The position numbers were made by a program, and so were the translations under genes. From IMG/VR virus record IMGVR_UViG_3300009537_000008, positions 1-62,855 of that record: 62,855 nt of DNA; one strand, 5' to 3'. Positions within the stretch are counted from its first letter, which is position 1. Each line of letters opens with the position of its first letter. Shown here in pieces: positions 16,165 through 26,000 of this stretch. Source of the stretch: a virus. The notes under the pieces were generated by a model. It was not told the DNA's origin. It searched no databases and saw only the letters and a list, made by a program, of their open reading frames with translations.

Positions 16165-18207
16165 TTAATTTCCAAATTTTAAAATACCCAATAAAGCATT
16201 GACACTAGCAAAGGCCCCTGTAAATTTATAAATCTTTCCTTTATACATAAATACTATTCCCTCAGTTGGCACTATGGCATCAAACCCACCAATAGCATTT
16301 AATCTGGTTAATTGTGTTTTAAGTTTTTCAATCTTAGTTATGTCATTGGACGATTCTAATGTTTTAATATCTGCTTCTACAGACTGCCGTATTCTATGAG
16401 CAGCAGAAGATGGATTAACAGATAATACATCACTGACATTTTTTAATATCTCTGCACCAACGTGTAAGAATAATATATCAAATGGCTGCATATTAATTTT
16501 TACCTGTCCAGCATGATCTTTTTTATCAAATGTTGTCGCCCATTCTAAAAATTCTGTATTGTCTATTTCTTTTTTCATATTAGCTATTGAATAGCTCTTA
16601 TCAAAAAATGCCCATCTGTTAACTAATGAACCTAATACATGATTTGGTATCGGATAGTTATTTTTTTGTGCCTGTTTAGAAATAAAATCCGCCCACCAGG
16701 CCTGATGATATTTAGATACTTTATCTGAGGACTTTAAATTAAATTTAGATTGTAATTGTTTTAACTTATTTTGGAACATTGCTTGCTTAGAAGAAAAATC
16801 TGTTACTGGAGATAATTTAACAAACGATGGCCCTTGTATGGTGAATTTATTTTGAATATGCTGATTAACCTTTTGAATTAATTTAGCTAATGTGCTGGCA
16901 TCTTTTGGATTAGCATCTACTACATTCCCTGCATCATCATACTCAGTGCTACCATGAAATATTAATAAACTGGTATCGTATGGAATTACATTCTGTGTGT
17001 CTGGCCATATAATTTCTGTATGCATAAATTTATAACCATTTTTAAATATAGAATCTTTATCTTTTTGTGATAATGATTTAACTGCATTTTGTAAGTCTTG
17101 CACTGCAAATACAAACGCATCTGTTAGTGCCCCTCTGCCACTAAATTGTTGTAACACCCCATTAACATCCATCGCACCAGCTCCACCATTTTTGTAATGT
17201 CCTTTATTTCTGGCAGCAATTAATTTACCATCTTTCCAGGAGAATGAAATGGCCTGACCATCCAATTTCTCACTAACATGTTTACTTAGTTTTCCTTGTA
17301 ATCCCAGCCCAATTATTTTACTTAAGTCTCCAAAAGTTAAATTCATATCATCAATCACATGGGCCATGTGTCCTGCAGCCCCACCTTCCGATAATATATT
17401 ACTCGGAGTCATATACTCAATAAACTTATTTCCTAATGCTATAACTCCTTCTGTTTTTATTTGCAATGAATTATTCCCAACAATATATTCAATAAGATCT
17501 TTACCCAATGATTTAGCAATTGAATTAGATGTTGCATTTATTTTTTTACTAGTTTTAAGAACATCATGTATATTAATTGTTTGCAAAAATGATTCCATCA
17601 TAGAATTTATTGCTCCCAATTTATTTACAATCATATCTTCTATTTTTTCATCTGATATACCAATAACTTGATTATAAAATTGATGTCTTTTTTTCCAGGA
17701 AATGTTATTATCACCAAGAATTTTTCTTATTTCGGTGCCACTCATTCCACCCCTCATTGTAGGAGCATTCATTGTATAAGCGTGAACTTTATAACCATAT
17801 TCTGCGGTACCTTTCCACGGTAAAAAGAATTTACCACCTAATCTTTCTTGATCTTTTTCGCCTACGATAAATACAACTGCAGTAGTTTCTGGGTCAAACT
17901 TAGCAACTATTTCTTCTGCTCTATATGGATTTTTAACATTAACAACATTTTTTATTCCGTGAGCCTTAGCAATTATTGACTTTTCTTTAAATGAAAAGGG
18001 GGATTTAGGTAAAGATACTACATTTGATGTGGCAAGAAAAGTATTATTAGCACCAAATATTCGTCGTACAAATTTATAAACATCTGCGTGATGCTTACCC
18101 ATTGGTTGAAATCTGCCTGGATAGATTGCTATAACTTTTTTAATCTTACCAGTAAGTACAGGAGATTCAATTAATAATTGACTGGCCAACCAGGTTCCTA
18201 ATGACAT
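16165..18207 (-). CDS. NMNAT-like nucleotidyltransferase fused to RNA-ligase-like domain, head-targeted
   Basis: 680 residues. Residues 1-14 (MSLGTWLASQLLIE-S) form a leader ending in a gp21-type LIE site. Residues 24-190 are a Rossmann nucleotidyltransferase: AIYPGRFQPMGKHHADV (28-43, the GxFxP..GHH signature) and MSGTEIRK (155-162, the SxTxxR signature). A second LSE-G site at 272-274 precedes GGAAGHMAH. Residues 300-665 read as a nucleotidyltransferase ligase: EKLDGQ (motif I, Lys314), AARNKG (Ia-like), FMHTEIIWPD (III-like), SLLIFHG (IIIa-like), TEGIVF (motif IV, Glu649) and KGKIYKF (motif V). Cleavage at LSE274 would separate the two enzymes. Substrates are unknown: NAD synthesis or RNA repair are the obvious options. 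The P-loop kinase gene nearby supports a repair set. Confidence 0.75.
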   Translation of the reverse strand: MSLGTWLASQLLIESPVLTGKIKKVIAIYPGRFQPMGKHHADVYKFVRRIFGANNTFLATSNVVSLPKSPFSFKEKSIIAKAHGIKNVVNVKNPYRAEEIVAKFDPETTAVVFIVGEKDQERLGGKFFLPWKGTAEYGYKVHAYTMNAPTMRGGMSGTEIRKILGDNNISWKKRHQFYNQVIGISDEKIEDMIVNKLGAINSMMESFLQTINIHDVLKTSKKINATSNSIAKSLGKDLIEYIVGNNSLQIKTEGVIALGNKFIEYMTPSNILSEGGAAGHMAHVIDDMNLTFGDLSKIIGLGLQGKLSKHVSEKLDGQAISFSWKDGKLIAARNKGHYKNGGAGAMDVNGVLQQFSGRGALTDAFVFAVQDLQNAVKSLSQKDKDSIFKNGYKFMHTEIIWPDTQNVIPYDTSLLIFHGSTEYDDAGNVVDANPKDASTLAKLIQKVNQHIQNKFTIQGPSFVKLSPVTDFSSKQAMFQNKLKQLQSKFNLKSSDKVSKYHQAWWADFISKQAQKNNYPIPNHVLGSLVNRWAFFDKSYSIANMKKEIDNTEFLEWATTFDKKDHAGQVKINMQPFDILFLHVGAEILKNVSDVLSVNPSSAAHRIRQSVEADIKTLESSNDITKIEKLKTQLTRLNAIGGFDAIVPTEGIVFMYKGKIYKFTGAFASVNALLGILKFGN

Positions 18208-18208
18208 A

Positions 18209-18442
18209 TTAATTGTGTTTGGTAATTTTCTTTTTAACCATATCTAACAAAGTAATAATTCCTTCCAATTTCTCCATATTCATATCTTTCCCAGAATTAA
18301 TTGAAGAAGATAGCGCCATTAGATTTTTGTGGGCCACAAATAAAAAATTTTTTCCTATTTTATCATCTAACCGATAATAAGTTTCATTAAGAGATTTTTT
18401 AAGTTCTTCCTTAATGATTTGTTTAAGTTCTGATTTTTTCAT
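18209..18442 (-). CDS. small internal head protein candidate with MKKSEL leader
   Basis: 77 residues starting MKKSELKQIIKEELKKSLNE-T, with a predicted cut after LNE20. The mature 57 residues are helical (KIGKNFLFVAHKNLMALSSSINSG...MEKLEGIITLLDMVKKKITKHN). The gene sits one base upstream of the large nucleotidyltransferase/ligase gene. The 48 nt ending at its ATG are identical to those of the gene at 8949-9716, implying recent duplication or recombination of the leader. Confidence 0.65.
   Translation of the reverse strand: MKKSELKQIIKEELKKSLNETYYRLDDKIGKNFLFVAHKNLMALSSSINSGKDMNMEKLEGIITLLDMVKKKITKHN
18395..18442 (-). repeat. direct repeat: 5' module of MKKSEL genes (copy 2)
   Basis: 48 nt identical to 9669-9716. 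The last 41 nt are also identical to 18677-18717, about 275 nt away. The repeat spans only the leader-coding part; the genes differ completely after it. Confidence 0.85.
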
Positions 18443-18444
18443 TA

Positions 18445-18717
18445 TTATTTATAACTTTTATGAGTTAATAGATACCGATGATTTTTAGAAACCCAAAAAT
18501 TGCCTTTTGAAGTATAAATAATCATTATCCCTTGCATCGGGTAGCTTTTAAAATCTTTAATGGTGGCACCAACCCACTTCCTGGGGTTGGTTACTACACC
18601 CCGAATTCGTGTTTGACTGTGCTCTGGATCGTCCTCCCAGTCGTAGTAATGAATGCCTTCAGAAAGCATGTTTTGTAGTTCTTCCTTAATGATTTGTTTA
18701 AGTTCTGATTTTTTCAT
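18445..18717 (-). CDS. small internal head protein candidate with MKKSEL leader
   Basis: 90 residues starting MKKSELKQIIKEELQNMLSE-G, with a predicted cut after LSE20. The mature 70 residues form a small basic beta-rich domain (RIRGVVTNPRKWVGATIKDFKSYPMQGIMIIYTSKGNFWVSKNHRYLL) that could bind nucleic acid; I do not recognise it. It lies between the kinase gene and another leader gene with 2-nt gaps. Confidence 0.65.
   Translation of the reverse strand: MKKSELKQIIKEELQNMLSEGIHYYDWEDDPEHSQTRIRGVVTNPRKWVGATIKDFKSYPMQGIMIIYTSKGNFWVSKNHRYLLTHKSYK
18677..18717 (-). repeat. direct repeat: 5' module of MKKSEL genes (copy 3)
   Basis: 41 nt identical to the ends of copies 1 (9676-9716) and 2 (18402-18442). 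It encodes MKKSELKQIIKEEL minus the last base context. Confidence 0.85.
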
Positions 18718-18719
18718 TT

Positions 18720-19421
18720 TTATATAGCTTTTTTAAGAGTTAACATATTTTGAATCCATCGTTGTCCTAATGGATTCTGTATTGGTCTATTAATAAATTT
18801 AGTCACGGCTTTGATAATATCAGGTTGGAGCGCCCCTGTATTGGAATTATCAATTTCTATAAAATTTTTTCCAAACATTTGTTTATATACTTTTATATTT
18901 TGTTGTGTTTGGTTCCATATATCAGTTACTACATTATCAGGTAATGATCTTTCTCTTTTTGCATTTCGAGCTAGCGCTATGTCAAGCGATGTATTAACAA
19001 AAATCATATAAGTATCATACCCCAATTCATCCAAATCATTTTTTCTCGACTGGATTTTACCAACAACTTCCCCAGTGCCATCATGTATGATACCTAATCT
19101 TCCATCTTTAAATTTTTCTAATTGATTTTTTGTAATGTCCTGAGCTTTAGATCTTATTAACATAGCCTGTTCAAATTCCTTTGGAGATAATTGATTTAAT
19201 TTTAAACTAATACCAGCTTTATTTAATAAGTGAGTAAAAGCGCCATCGGAATTACTTACCTTAAGGCCGGTGGGTGATAGGTTAATTTTAGCTCCGGCTA
19301 ATCCAAATAACTGACTGGCAACTACTGATTTACCACTTCCAGGCCCGCCAGCTAAAAACACACCAGTTAATATTCCCGGGTCATATACACCCTCTTTAAT
19401 TAATGAAGATAATTTATTCAT
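18720..19421 (-). CDS. P-loop kinase (zeta-toxin/polynucleotide-kinase-like), head-targeted
   Basis: 233 residues from the ATG at 19421 (an upstream in-frame ATG at 19439 adds six). The N-terminus MNKLSSLIKE-G matches the short leaders ending in LxE. The kinase domain follows at once: GVFLAGGPGSGKS (Walker A GGPGSGKS), a lid/substrate region with RNAKRERSLPDN, and HDGTGEVVGK as a probable catalytic strand. This is the fold of zeta toxins and 5'-OH polynucleotide kinases; Walker A is certain, the substrate is not. Its position beside the ligase-like enzyme suggests a repair pair, while a zeta-like activity on sugar nucleotides would suggest a toxin-like role in the infected cell. Confidence 0.72.
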   Translation of the reverse strand: MNKLSSLIKEGVYDPGILTGVFLAGGPGSGKSVVASQLFGLAGAKINLSPTGLKVSNSDGAFTHLLNKAGISLKLNQLSPKEFEQAMLIRSKAQDITKNQLEKFKDGRLGIIHDGTGEVVGKIQSRKNDLDELGYDTYMIFVNTSLDIALARNAKRERSLPDNVVTDIWNQTQQNIKVYKQMFGKNFIEIDNSNTGALQPDIIKAVTKFINRPIQNPLGQRWIQNMLTLKKAI

Positions 19422-19466
19422 ACCAATCTTATGATACATATAATTATATCATAATTATAAAATATC

Positions 19467-20171
19467 TTAATTTCTTGGTCGGGAATCTTGTGGTGATGGC
19501 ACCCCAGGTCTATTGTCTCTTGGAGATGTATTAGGTTGGTTTTTAGGACCTGGATCTAAAATGGTAGGGTGGCCAGGTTTATGAATATCATCCCTGGGTC
19601 TAATATCTCTATTAATAGGTTTAGTAATTACTCTATCTTCTCGGTCTAAGTGGATAGGTTTGCTGACTCTATCTTCATTATAAACTTTATTAACTTTTGG
19701 TTGAACCTTATTAGGGGCATTATTTGAAAATGATTTTCTTGGAGAATAAATAACAGTCTCTTTATAATAAGGGGAGTGATAACTGTAATGGGGGTAAAAT
19801 GGTTCTCCCCAATAACAGTAACTATTACAATAATGATTATATCTCCAACTATAATGACAATAATTCCTTACACGATAATATGGATAGTAGTAAGGGTATT
19901 GAGAATAGTAGTAATAGGGGTAGTAATGTACTGGTGGATAATAATAAACTGTATAATAAGAATAAGTTCTGCGATAAGATGATAATGATGCGTACTCAGG
20001 TGACGTAAAGTCTAGGGAGCCTTTTTCAAGAATGGTTGAATTTTCTGTCTCTACAGTAAATGTTTTAGGCTGGGTATAACTCCTGAAGTACGCATCGTCA
20101 TCATATGTTTTTGTTGACCTACAACTAATAAAACTTATTAGTATACAACTTAATATTATTAACCTTTTCAT
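19467..20171 (-). CDS. Tyr/Pro-rich surface lipoprotein
   Basis: 234 residues. A signal peptide ends in a lipobox-like FISC (Cys17), followed by RSTKTYDDDAYF. The acidic DDD soon after the Cys is like the lipoprotein export signal that sends Bacteroidota lipoproteins to the outer surface. Residues 65-135 are a run of Tyr/Pro/His (for example YYYPPVHYYPYYYY), and the last third is a basic, Pro/Asp/Arg-rich disordered tail. Such lipoproteins occur in Bacteroidota chromosomes, so the gene may be of host origin. A surface lipoprotein made by a phage could block superinfection, as known for T5 Llp; that role here is inference. AAAGGGG lies close to the ATG. Confidence 0.7.
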   Translation of the reverse strand: MKRLIILSCILISFISCRSTKTYDDDAYFRSYTQPKTFTVETENSTILEKGSLDFTSPEYASLSSYRRTYSYYTVYYYPPVHYYPYYYYSQYPYYYPYYRVRNYCHYSWRYNHYCNSYCYWGEPFYPHYSYHSPYYKETVIYSPRKSFSNNAPNKVQPKVNKVYNEDRVSKPIHLDREDRVITKPINRDIRPRDDIHKPGHPTILDPGPKNQPNTSPRDNRPGVPSPQDSRPRN

Positions 20172-20195
20172 TTTCCCCTTTATTATAATTATTAA

Positions 20196-22247
20196 CTAAA
20201 TTAGTTTCCCAAGCTCTTTTATTACCATTTCTGGAGAAATTTCTTTTGAGCATTCAAACATTCTATCTGTATTTTTTAATCTGGGGCACCAGTTCCAATC
20301 TCCTTTATCGAATATATGCTTCGGATCATTCCAACAACCATTACAAACTTTATCATTAAATATTCTTATAGTATTGTTATTTGTTTCATTTAACGGTTTA
20401 GTAACCCCAGATATAATAACGGTTGGTTTACCTAATGCCCAACTCAACCAGGATAGCCCAGAACTTAATCCAATAAAGAATTCACAATGTATTAAATCAT
20501 TAATCCTATCTTCAATTGAAAGGTCCCCAGTTTTATTAATTATATTTTTGAGATCTGTATATTCCTTTTGAATTACAATCACCTTATATCCCTTATCGTT
20601 TAAATAATCAATTACAGTTTGCCACCCAGTAGGATTATTCCAAAATTTACTTTGAGCAGTAGACGCTGTGGCAATACATACATATTTATCAGATATTAAT
20701 CTATCTTTCTTCTCAACAGATATCCTGGACTTTATTTCCTTATATTCCAAGCCTAGTATATCACAGCAGGTTTTTTGCAATGGTGCAGTTAAACAATGAA
20801 CTGGGCTATTGTTTTTATTATCATCCATATAATATCCAACCACATACTGTGCGATTAAATCATGTGCTGTGGCACCTGGTACAATGAATTCAATATTCGG
20901 ATATTCTTTTTCAAATAGATTATTCCAAAAAGTAGATAATACAACTTTACATTTATGTTTCTGTTGGAACTCTTCGACATAAGGCATCCACGCAATAGTG
21001 TCACCCAATGATTTACTATCTAATCCTATTAAGACTCGTTTGTCTTTTAAATCCATATAGTAAATATCATCGTTAATTTGTATTCTCCAGTTAACAAAAT
21101 ATTTCCTGCTACATCTTACCCAATGATTGGTTGTGATAGTCTCGCTATAAATTACTTCATCAGTATCATCATCAATAAAGGATACTTTATAAGTTTCTTC
21201 AACCGGGCCTGTTATTTCAACATAAGGGCCATTAATATAATGTACTATGGTATTATTGGTTGGTTTCTTAGGAATCATTGGATTCATAAACGCTCCTTCA
21301 TATTCGGAAATTAATATTGTCCGCATAAAATTATAATGATTTAGTAATTGTTTTGTGATATTAATATAGGAATGATCTTTGGCAGTTTGTAAAGCTAATT
21401 CCTTATAGGTATCAATATTTTTAATGCATTGATTGGTACCTATGATCATAGCATTTACATTCCTTTCACAAGTAATAATTCCTGGTAATTCTTTTTCCAT
21501 TGTACCTACAACTGGTAGTCCGCTGGCCATCGCTTCTAATAAAGTTAAGTTAGGATGCCCCGCTTCCATTTCCGACGGATGTAGAAATATAGTATGTTGG
21601 TGATATTCCTGTTTTAATTCTTCTTCTGTTAAATTATATTTAATTGTTAACTTATCATAAGTTGGTGGAAAGGCATTAAAGTAATTTTTATTATTATCAG
21701 GGCCAACAATAGTAATAGGTAGATTTAAATTTTTAGCCACTTCTATTGCAATACCAAATCCTTTTCGGTCAATCGTCTGATCATAAGCATAGCCATTATT
21801 TGCTACACATAATAAACTTTGATTGGGATTAAGGCTACCTGGTGTAAATTCATTTAGATTTACTCCGTGTGATAAGTATCTTAATTTTTTATTGTTATTA
21901 AAATATCCAATTAAGTATTGCGCTGGAACAAAACTTAAGATGGATTTTTCAATAGCTTCTAAATTTTCTTTATAGGTATGAGATTCTTTACCATTTATTA
22001 CACTGTGATGATCATGCATTGTAAAGATATATGGAATATTCCTCTCATAAGCCAATAGAGCCAAATTAGCTACATGGATATGTACTATATCATACTGCCC
22101 ATGTTGGACTTCATCCAAATATTTAATTTTGGATTGATGACCTTCTGCAATGGATTGTAAATGATATTCCCAGATAATCTTTTCTACAGCCCCCCAACCA
22201 TTAGGTGGGATAGGTAAAAGACCTGGGGTAACCTGGGCTATTTTCAT
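20196..22247 (-). CDS. two-domain glycosyltransferase (GT4-like plus GT9/heptosyltransferase-like)
   Basis: 683 residues. Residues 1-315 are a GT-B enzyme of the GT4 type: QVTPGLLPIPPNGWGAVEKII at the start, HMHDHHSV-like segment, and PSEMEAGHPNLTLLEAMASGLPVVGT (the E-x7-E region). After a beta-rich linker, residues about 395-683 resemble heptosyltransferases (GT9): LIGLDSKSLGDTIAWMPYVEEF, ATASTAQSKFWNNPTGWQTVIDYL, and IGLSSGLSWLSWALGKPTVIISG. The C-terminal half has the layout of autotransporter O-heptosyltransferases, which modify Ser/Thr of repetitive surface proteins. The adjacent Ser/Thr/Gly-repeat fibre is an obvious substrate candidate. Confidence 0.8.
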   Translation of the reverse strand: MKIAQVTPGLLPIPPNGWGAVEKIIWEYHLQSIAEGHQSKIKYLDEVQHGQYDIVHIHVANLALLAYERNIPYIFTMHDHHSVINGKESHTYKENLEAIEKSILSFVPAQYLIGYFNNNKKLRYLSHGVNLNEFTPGSLNPNQSLLCVANNGYAYDQTIDRKGFGIAIEVAKNLNLPITIVGPDNNKNYFNAFPPTYDKLTIKYNLTEEELKQEYHQHTIFLHPSEMEAGHPNLTLLEAMASGLPVVGTMEKELPGIITCERNVNAMIIGTNQCIKNIDTYKELALQTAKDHSYINITKQLLNHYNFMRTILISEYEGAFMNPMIPKKPTNNTIVHYINGPYVEITGPVEETYKVSFIDDDTDEVIYSETITTNHWVRCSRKYFVNWRIQINDDIYYMDLKDKRVLIGLDSKSLGDTIAWMPYVEEFQQKHKCKVVLSTFWNNLFEKEYPNIEFIVPGATAHDLIAQYVVGYYMDDNKNNSPVHCLTAPLQKTCCDILGLEYKEIKSRISVEKKDRLISDKYVCIATASTAQSKFWNNPTGWQTVIDYLNDKGYKVIVIQKEYTDLKNIINKTGDLSIEDRINDLIHCEFFIGLSSGLSWLSWALGKPTVIISGVTKPLNETNNNTIRIFNDKVCNGCWNDPKHIFDKGDWNWCPRLKNTDRMFECSKEISPEMVIKELGKLI

Positions 22248-23043
22248 TAAAGTATTTTATATATTTTTGTGATTCATTTTTATTTTTTATCCCATGAAAT
22301 AATAATATTGTATTTACATTATCATAAACGTAATAATCAGTGAAGTTATTATATTCATCTAATGTTTTTTCTTTTTCCTCATATTCTTTAAATGTGTCAA
22401 AATCATCAGTATTTAAAAATAAGAATCCTAAATTCATATTATATTTATGTTTCCATAATAATACATTTAATGCAGTTTCATCCTGAAAAGGGAAGTATTC
22501 TAAATGGGATTCTAAAAAATATTTGTTATTTACTATTGACTCCCACTCTTTAATAAAATCTAAACATTCTTTATTAAATAATAAAAAACAACCATAAATA
22601 TAATCCGTTGTTCTATCAGGAATGTTATAATAATCTCTTAATTTAATTTCTGAATAAATATACTCCCACCCTTCCCCCGCATAGTAAGTAAATGGATATG
22701 CCACTGGCCCTCTACTACCCAAAGGATAATTAGTAATATATTCAAAATAAACTTTTAATTTTTCTAATGTAAATGACTTACTAAAAATTATATCAGTATC
22801 AACGTAAATAATTTTATCATCATATTCTAAAGCTCTTTTACAAATTGTAGGTTTATACAATATTAAGTTGGGCAAATCTAAATAAGGATGACCAACAGTA
22901 GTTAATTTGGGAAAAGTTATTTCACTATTAAATCCTATAGTAAAATATAAAATATTACAATCTAATCCAGAATATTTAATTGATTCTAATAGAACCTTTA
23001 CCTGGTATTCATTATTAAATGTAGAATAAAATACAATTGTCAT
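22201..23043 (-). CDS. glycosyltransferase, GT-A fold (GT8-like)
   Basis: 280 residues from the ATG at 23043, which overlaps the stop of the preceding gene as ATGA (an upstream TTG is unlikely). MTIVFYSTFNNEYQVKVLLESIKYSG is a typical GT-A beginning. YDDKIIYVDTDIIF carries the metal-binding DxD (VDTD). FPFQDETALNVLLWKHKYN resembles the acceptor-side motif of GT8-type enzymes. The 3' end overlaps the next glycosyltransferase gene by 47 nt, so the three transferases form one operon. Confidence 0.75.
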   Translation of the reverse strand: MTIVFYSTFNNEYQVKVLLESIKYSGLDCNILYFTIGFNSEITFPKLTTVGHPYLDLPNLILYKPTICKRALEYDDKIIYVDTDIIFSKSFTLEKLKVYFEYITNYPLGSRGPVAYPFTYYAGEGWEYIYSEIKLRDYYNIPDRTTDYIYGCFLLFNKECLDFIKEWESIVNNKYFLESHLEYFPFQDETALNVLLWKHKYNMNLGFLFLNTDDFDTFKEYEEKEKTLDEYNNFTDYYVYDNVNTILLFHGIKNKNESQKYIKYFNENSPGYPRSFTYPT

Positions 23044-26000
23044 TCTCTCCAAAAATTATAAATTCGCAATTCACCATTCCCTAAAAATAATTTAAATCCT
23101 TTAAACCCGGCATTAGTTAATCTATTCCACATTTCATCCGATATTTCTTCACTTAATTGATTTAAATGAAATTCCATAGCGATATTATTTATCTTTGCTA
23201 AATTTTCATCTGATATTCCTTTCAGAATATTATATTCACTTCCTTCAGTATCAATTTTTAAAAAGTCAATTTTATCAAATAGTTTCTGTTCAAATAAATT
23301 ATCAATAGTTGTTGAGAATACAAAATCAGAATTATTATACGTGGGCTTATTAAATATGCTTGCTCCGCCTGTATCACCAAAATCTGGAGTCTTTAATTCT
23401 AATAGACTATTATCATTACCTAATGCCATTTTAAATGCAGTGCAATTAGTTGGTTTATTTTTTAATAATAATTGATAAGCAGTGTCGGTAGGTTCAAAGG
23501 AATATATTTTGGCCGCCCCACGCTCATTTGCATAGTTAGTAAATATCCCGATATTAGCACCAGCATCAACTACAATGTCACCATCTTTAATTCTACACCC
23601 ATATCTTTCATAAGAACATCCAGGTGCATCGTAAGCAAAATCATAATACATTTCCGAATACATCATTTGGTATGTCAGACATTTACCATCATTAAACATT
23701 GCCCAATCAAATTCTTTATTATCTGGATCTAAATTTGCTTTTTCAATAAATATTTGTCCAGGATGAAGTTTGGTTGCTAAATATTTAGGAGACATTGCAT
23801 TATTTACATAATAGCTTTTCTTCCTGCGATTAGCGAAAATATATGTTGCAAAAGGGCATTCATAGATTTTAAATCCATTAGCAATCAAATTATTTTTAAT
23901 TGCAATTAACCTATCTTCTCCATTTTCAACATTACCACAATGTGTTTCAATTAATATTGAATCAATCTTACTTAGGGCTACTTCTGTTAGATTTTCCAAT
24001 ATATCAAACTCAGCACCTTCAATGTCTAATTTTAATAAATCAATCCTTTCAATATTTTCTATTTCCATAAAGTAATCTAATGTTATGGCGTCGACTTCCT
24101 CTGATTGTTCTGTCACTGTATAAATAGAACTTATAAGACTGTTGTCCTTAGGGTCAGTATATAATGTTAGGTTTGTATTTTCCTTATAAAGGGCATTACT
24201 ATACATTACAACATTATTATGTTCTTTAAGATTAATCTTTAATTGCTCAACTGCTTTATTATTAGGTTCAAAACAATATACTTTCTTAGCATTTTTACTT
24301 AAAATAAATTTAGTCCATAATCCAATATTAGCACCAACATCGACCACAATAGATCTACCATCAATATCTAAATCCTCATAAATTTTATCTACAAAAAATT
24401 CCGTGTAATTGTTGAAGATTGGTTCTGAATTTGTAAGATCCATTACTGGTTTATAAAACGGGATTGATTTTATTCTAATTTCATATTTGTACACACAATT
24501 ATTCTTATCATACATTTCAATTAGAAACCCACCAAAATTAATGTCGTTAGCAAAGTCACATACATGTTTTGGTAATGGTACACACCAAAAAGAACTACCT
24601 GGGAATAATTGTCCTGTAGTATAACTATAAATGCAGGCTTTAGAATCTATATCTTTTATGGATATTAATAATGAATTAAATGTTTCTAAACATTCAAAAT
24701 TCAATTGGTTAGAATCACCAGTAAAAGAAATATTAAACGGCTGGGTTACTTCATTAGGAACTGGTTCTGGTATTTCAATATTATCAAAAAGAATAACTCC
24801 ATCTCCCTTATAGATTGATTTGTTTCCCATATTATAATTTAGGTATTTGGTGTCGATTAAAACATCTTTATCAAAGATATTAATTTTAATATCAGATGAT
24901 TCTGTTAATTTAATATATTTAAAATTGCTGAATTGAAATCCACAATTAATTGTGAATGTTTCTATAAATTCATTATTAAAAAATACTTCAAATGTGTATG
25001 GTGTATGATTCTCATTACACACATATAAATATTCAAATCCATTGTTTCCCTGATAAATTTTCGCTGTAATATCTCTATAAGATGAAACATTGATAATACT
25101 ATTATTAAAATAGTGTTTAACATATCCTTCAACTAATACTATTTTATCTATTAAGGGGGCAAATGCTTCGTAAAAGAAATGCTCTAAACAATTTGGAAAT
25201 CTTAATGCAAAACTATTATTATATTCCTCAATAGTATCTGGGAACATATTATTAAATACATTTAAAAACGATTCTAATTTACCTGCAAAGAAACAACTCT
25301 CATAATATTTATCTGGTATATCACCATATACAGCCTCCCCAGGATGAAAGAAAATTAAATCTTTGTTTTCTTTAATTAATTGTTTATCTAATAACTTTAT
25401 TTTATTAATATCATCTTTACTGTAATTATGATCAAACTCTGTAAAATAAAAATAATCATATCCTAATTGTTTAGCAGTATTAAATGCTAATCTCATATTT
25501 CTAATAATAGGATATTCATGTGAGGAATGTACAAATGATCGCACCTCCACACCATTATCTTTTCTAAAGCCATAGACATTATTAATATTAAAAGTATTGT
25601 CCTTATCAAATAAATGATAGTCTACTAATTTTAATATATCAGGTGGGATTGGACAATGTGATACCAGTATAATATCGGTTTCTAATGCTTTGATTGAGTT
25701 AATACAATCTTTAAGTAATATAGCTTTAGTATCGTCAGTTAAATAAGCATCTATAATAGTAACTTTTTTTCTATTTGGTTCCTTAACGGACAATTCTAAT
25801 TTATCTAATATTAAATTTGTATTAACATTTATATCATTTTCTAAATAGTTTATGGCTTCGTATTTATCATACATTCCTAAATACACTGGTAGATTGTATA
25901 TTAAAGATGGTATCTGATGACTTATAGCTTCTCTAATTACTAATGGATTAGTTTCTTTATCATGTGAAGTTCCTTTGGAAGTAAAGATAAATAAATCCAT

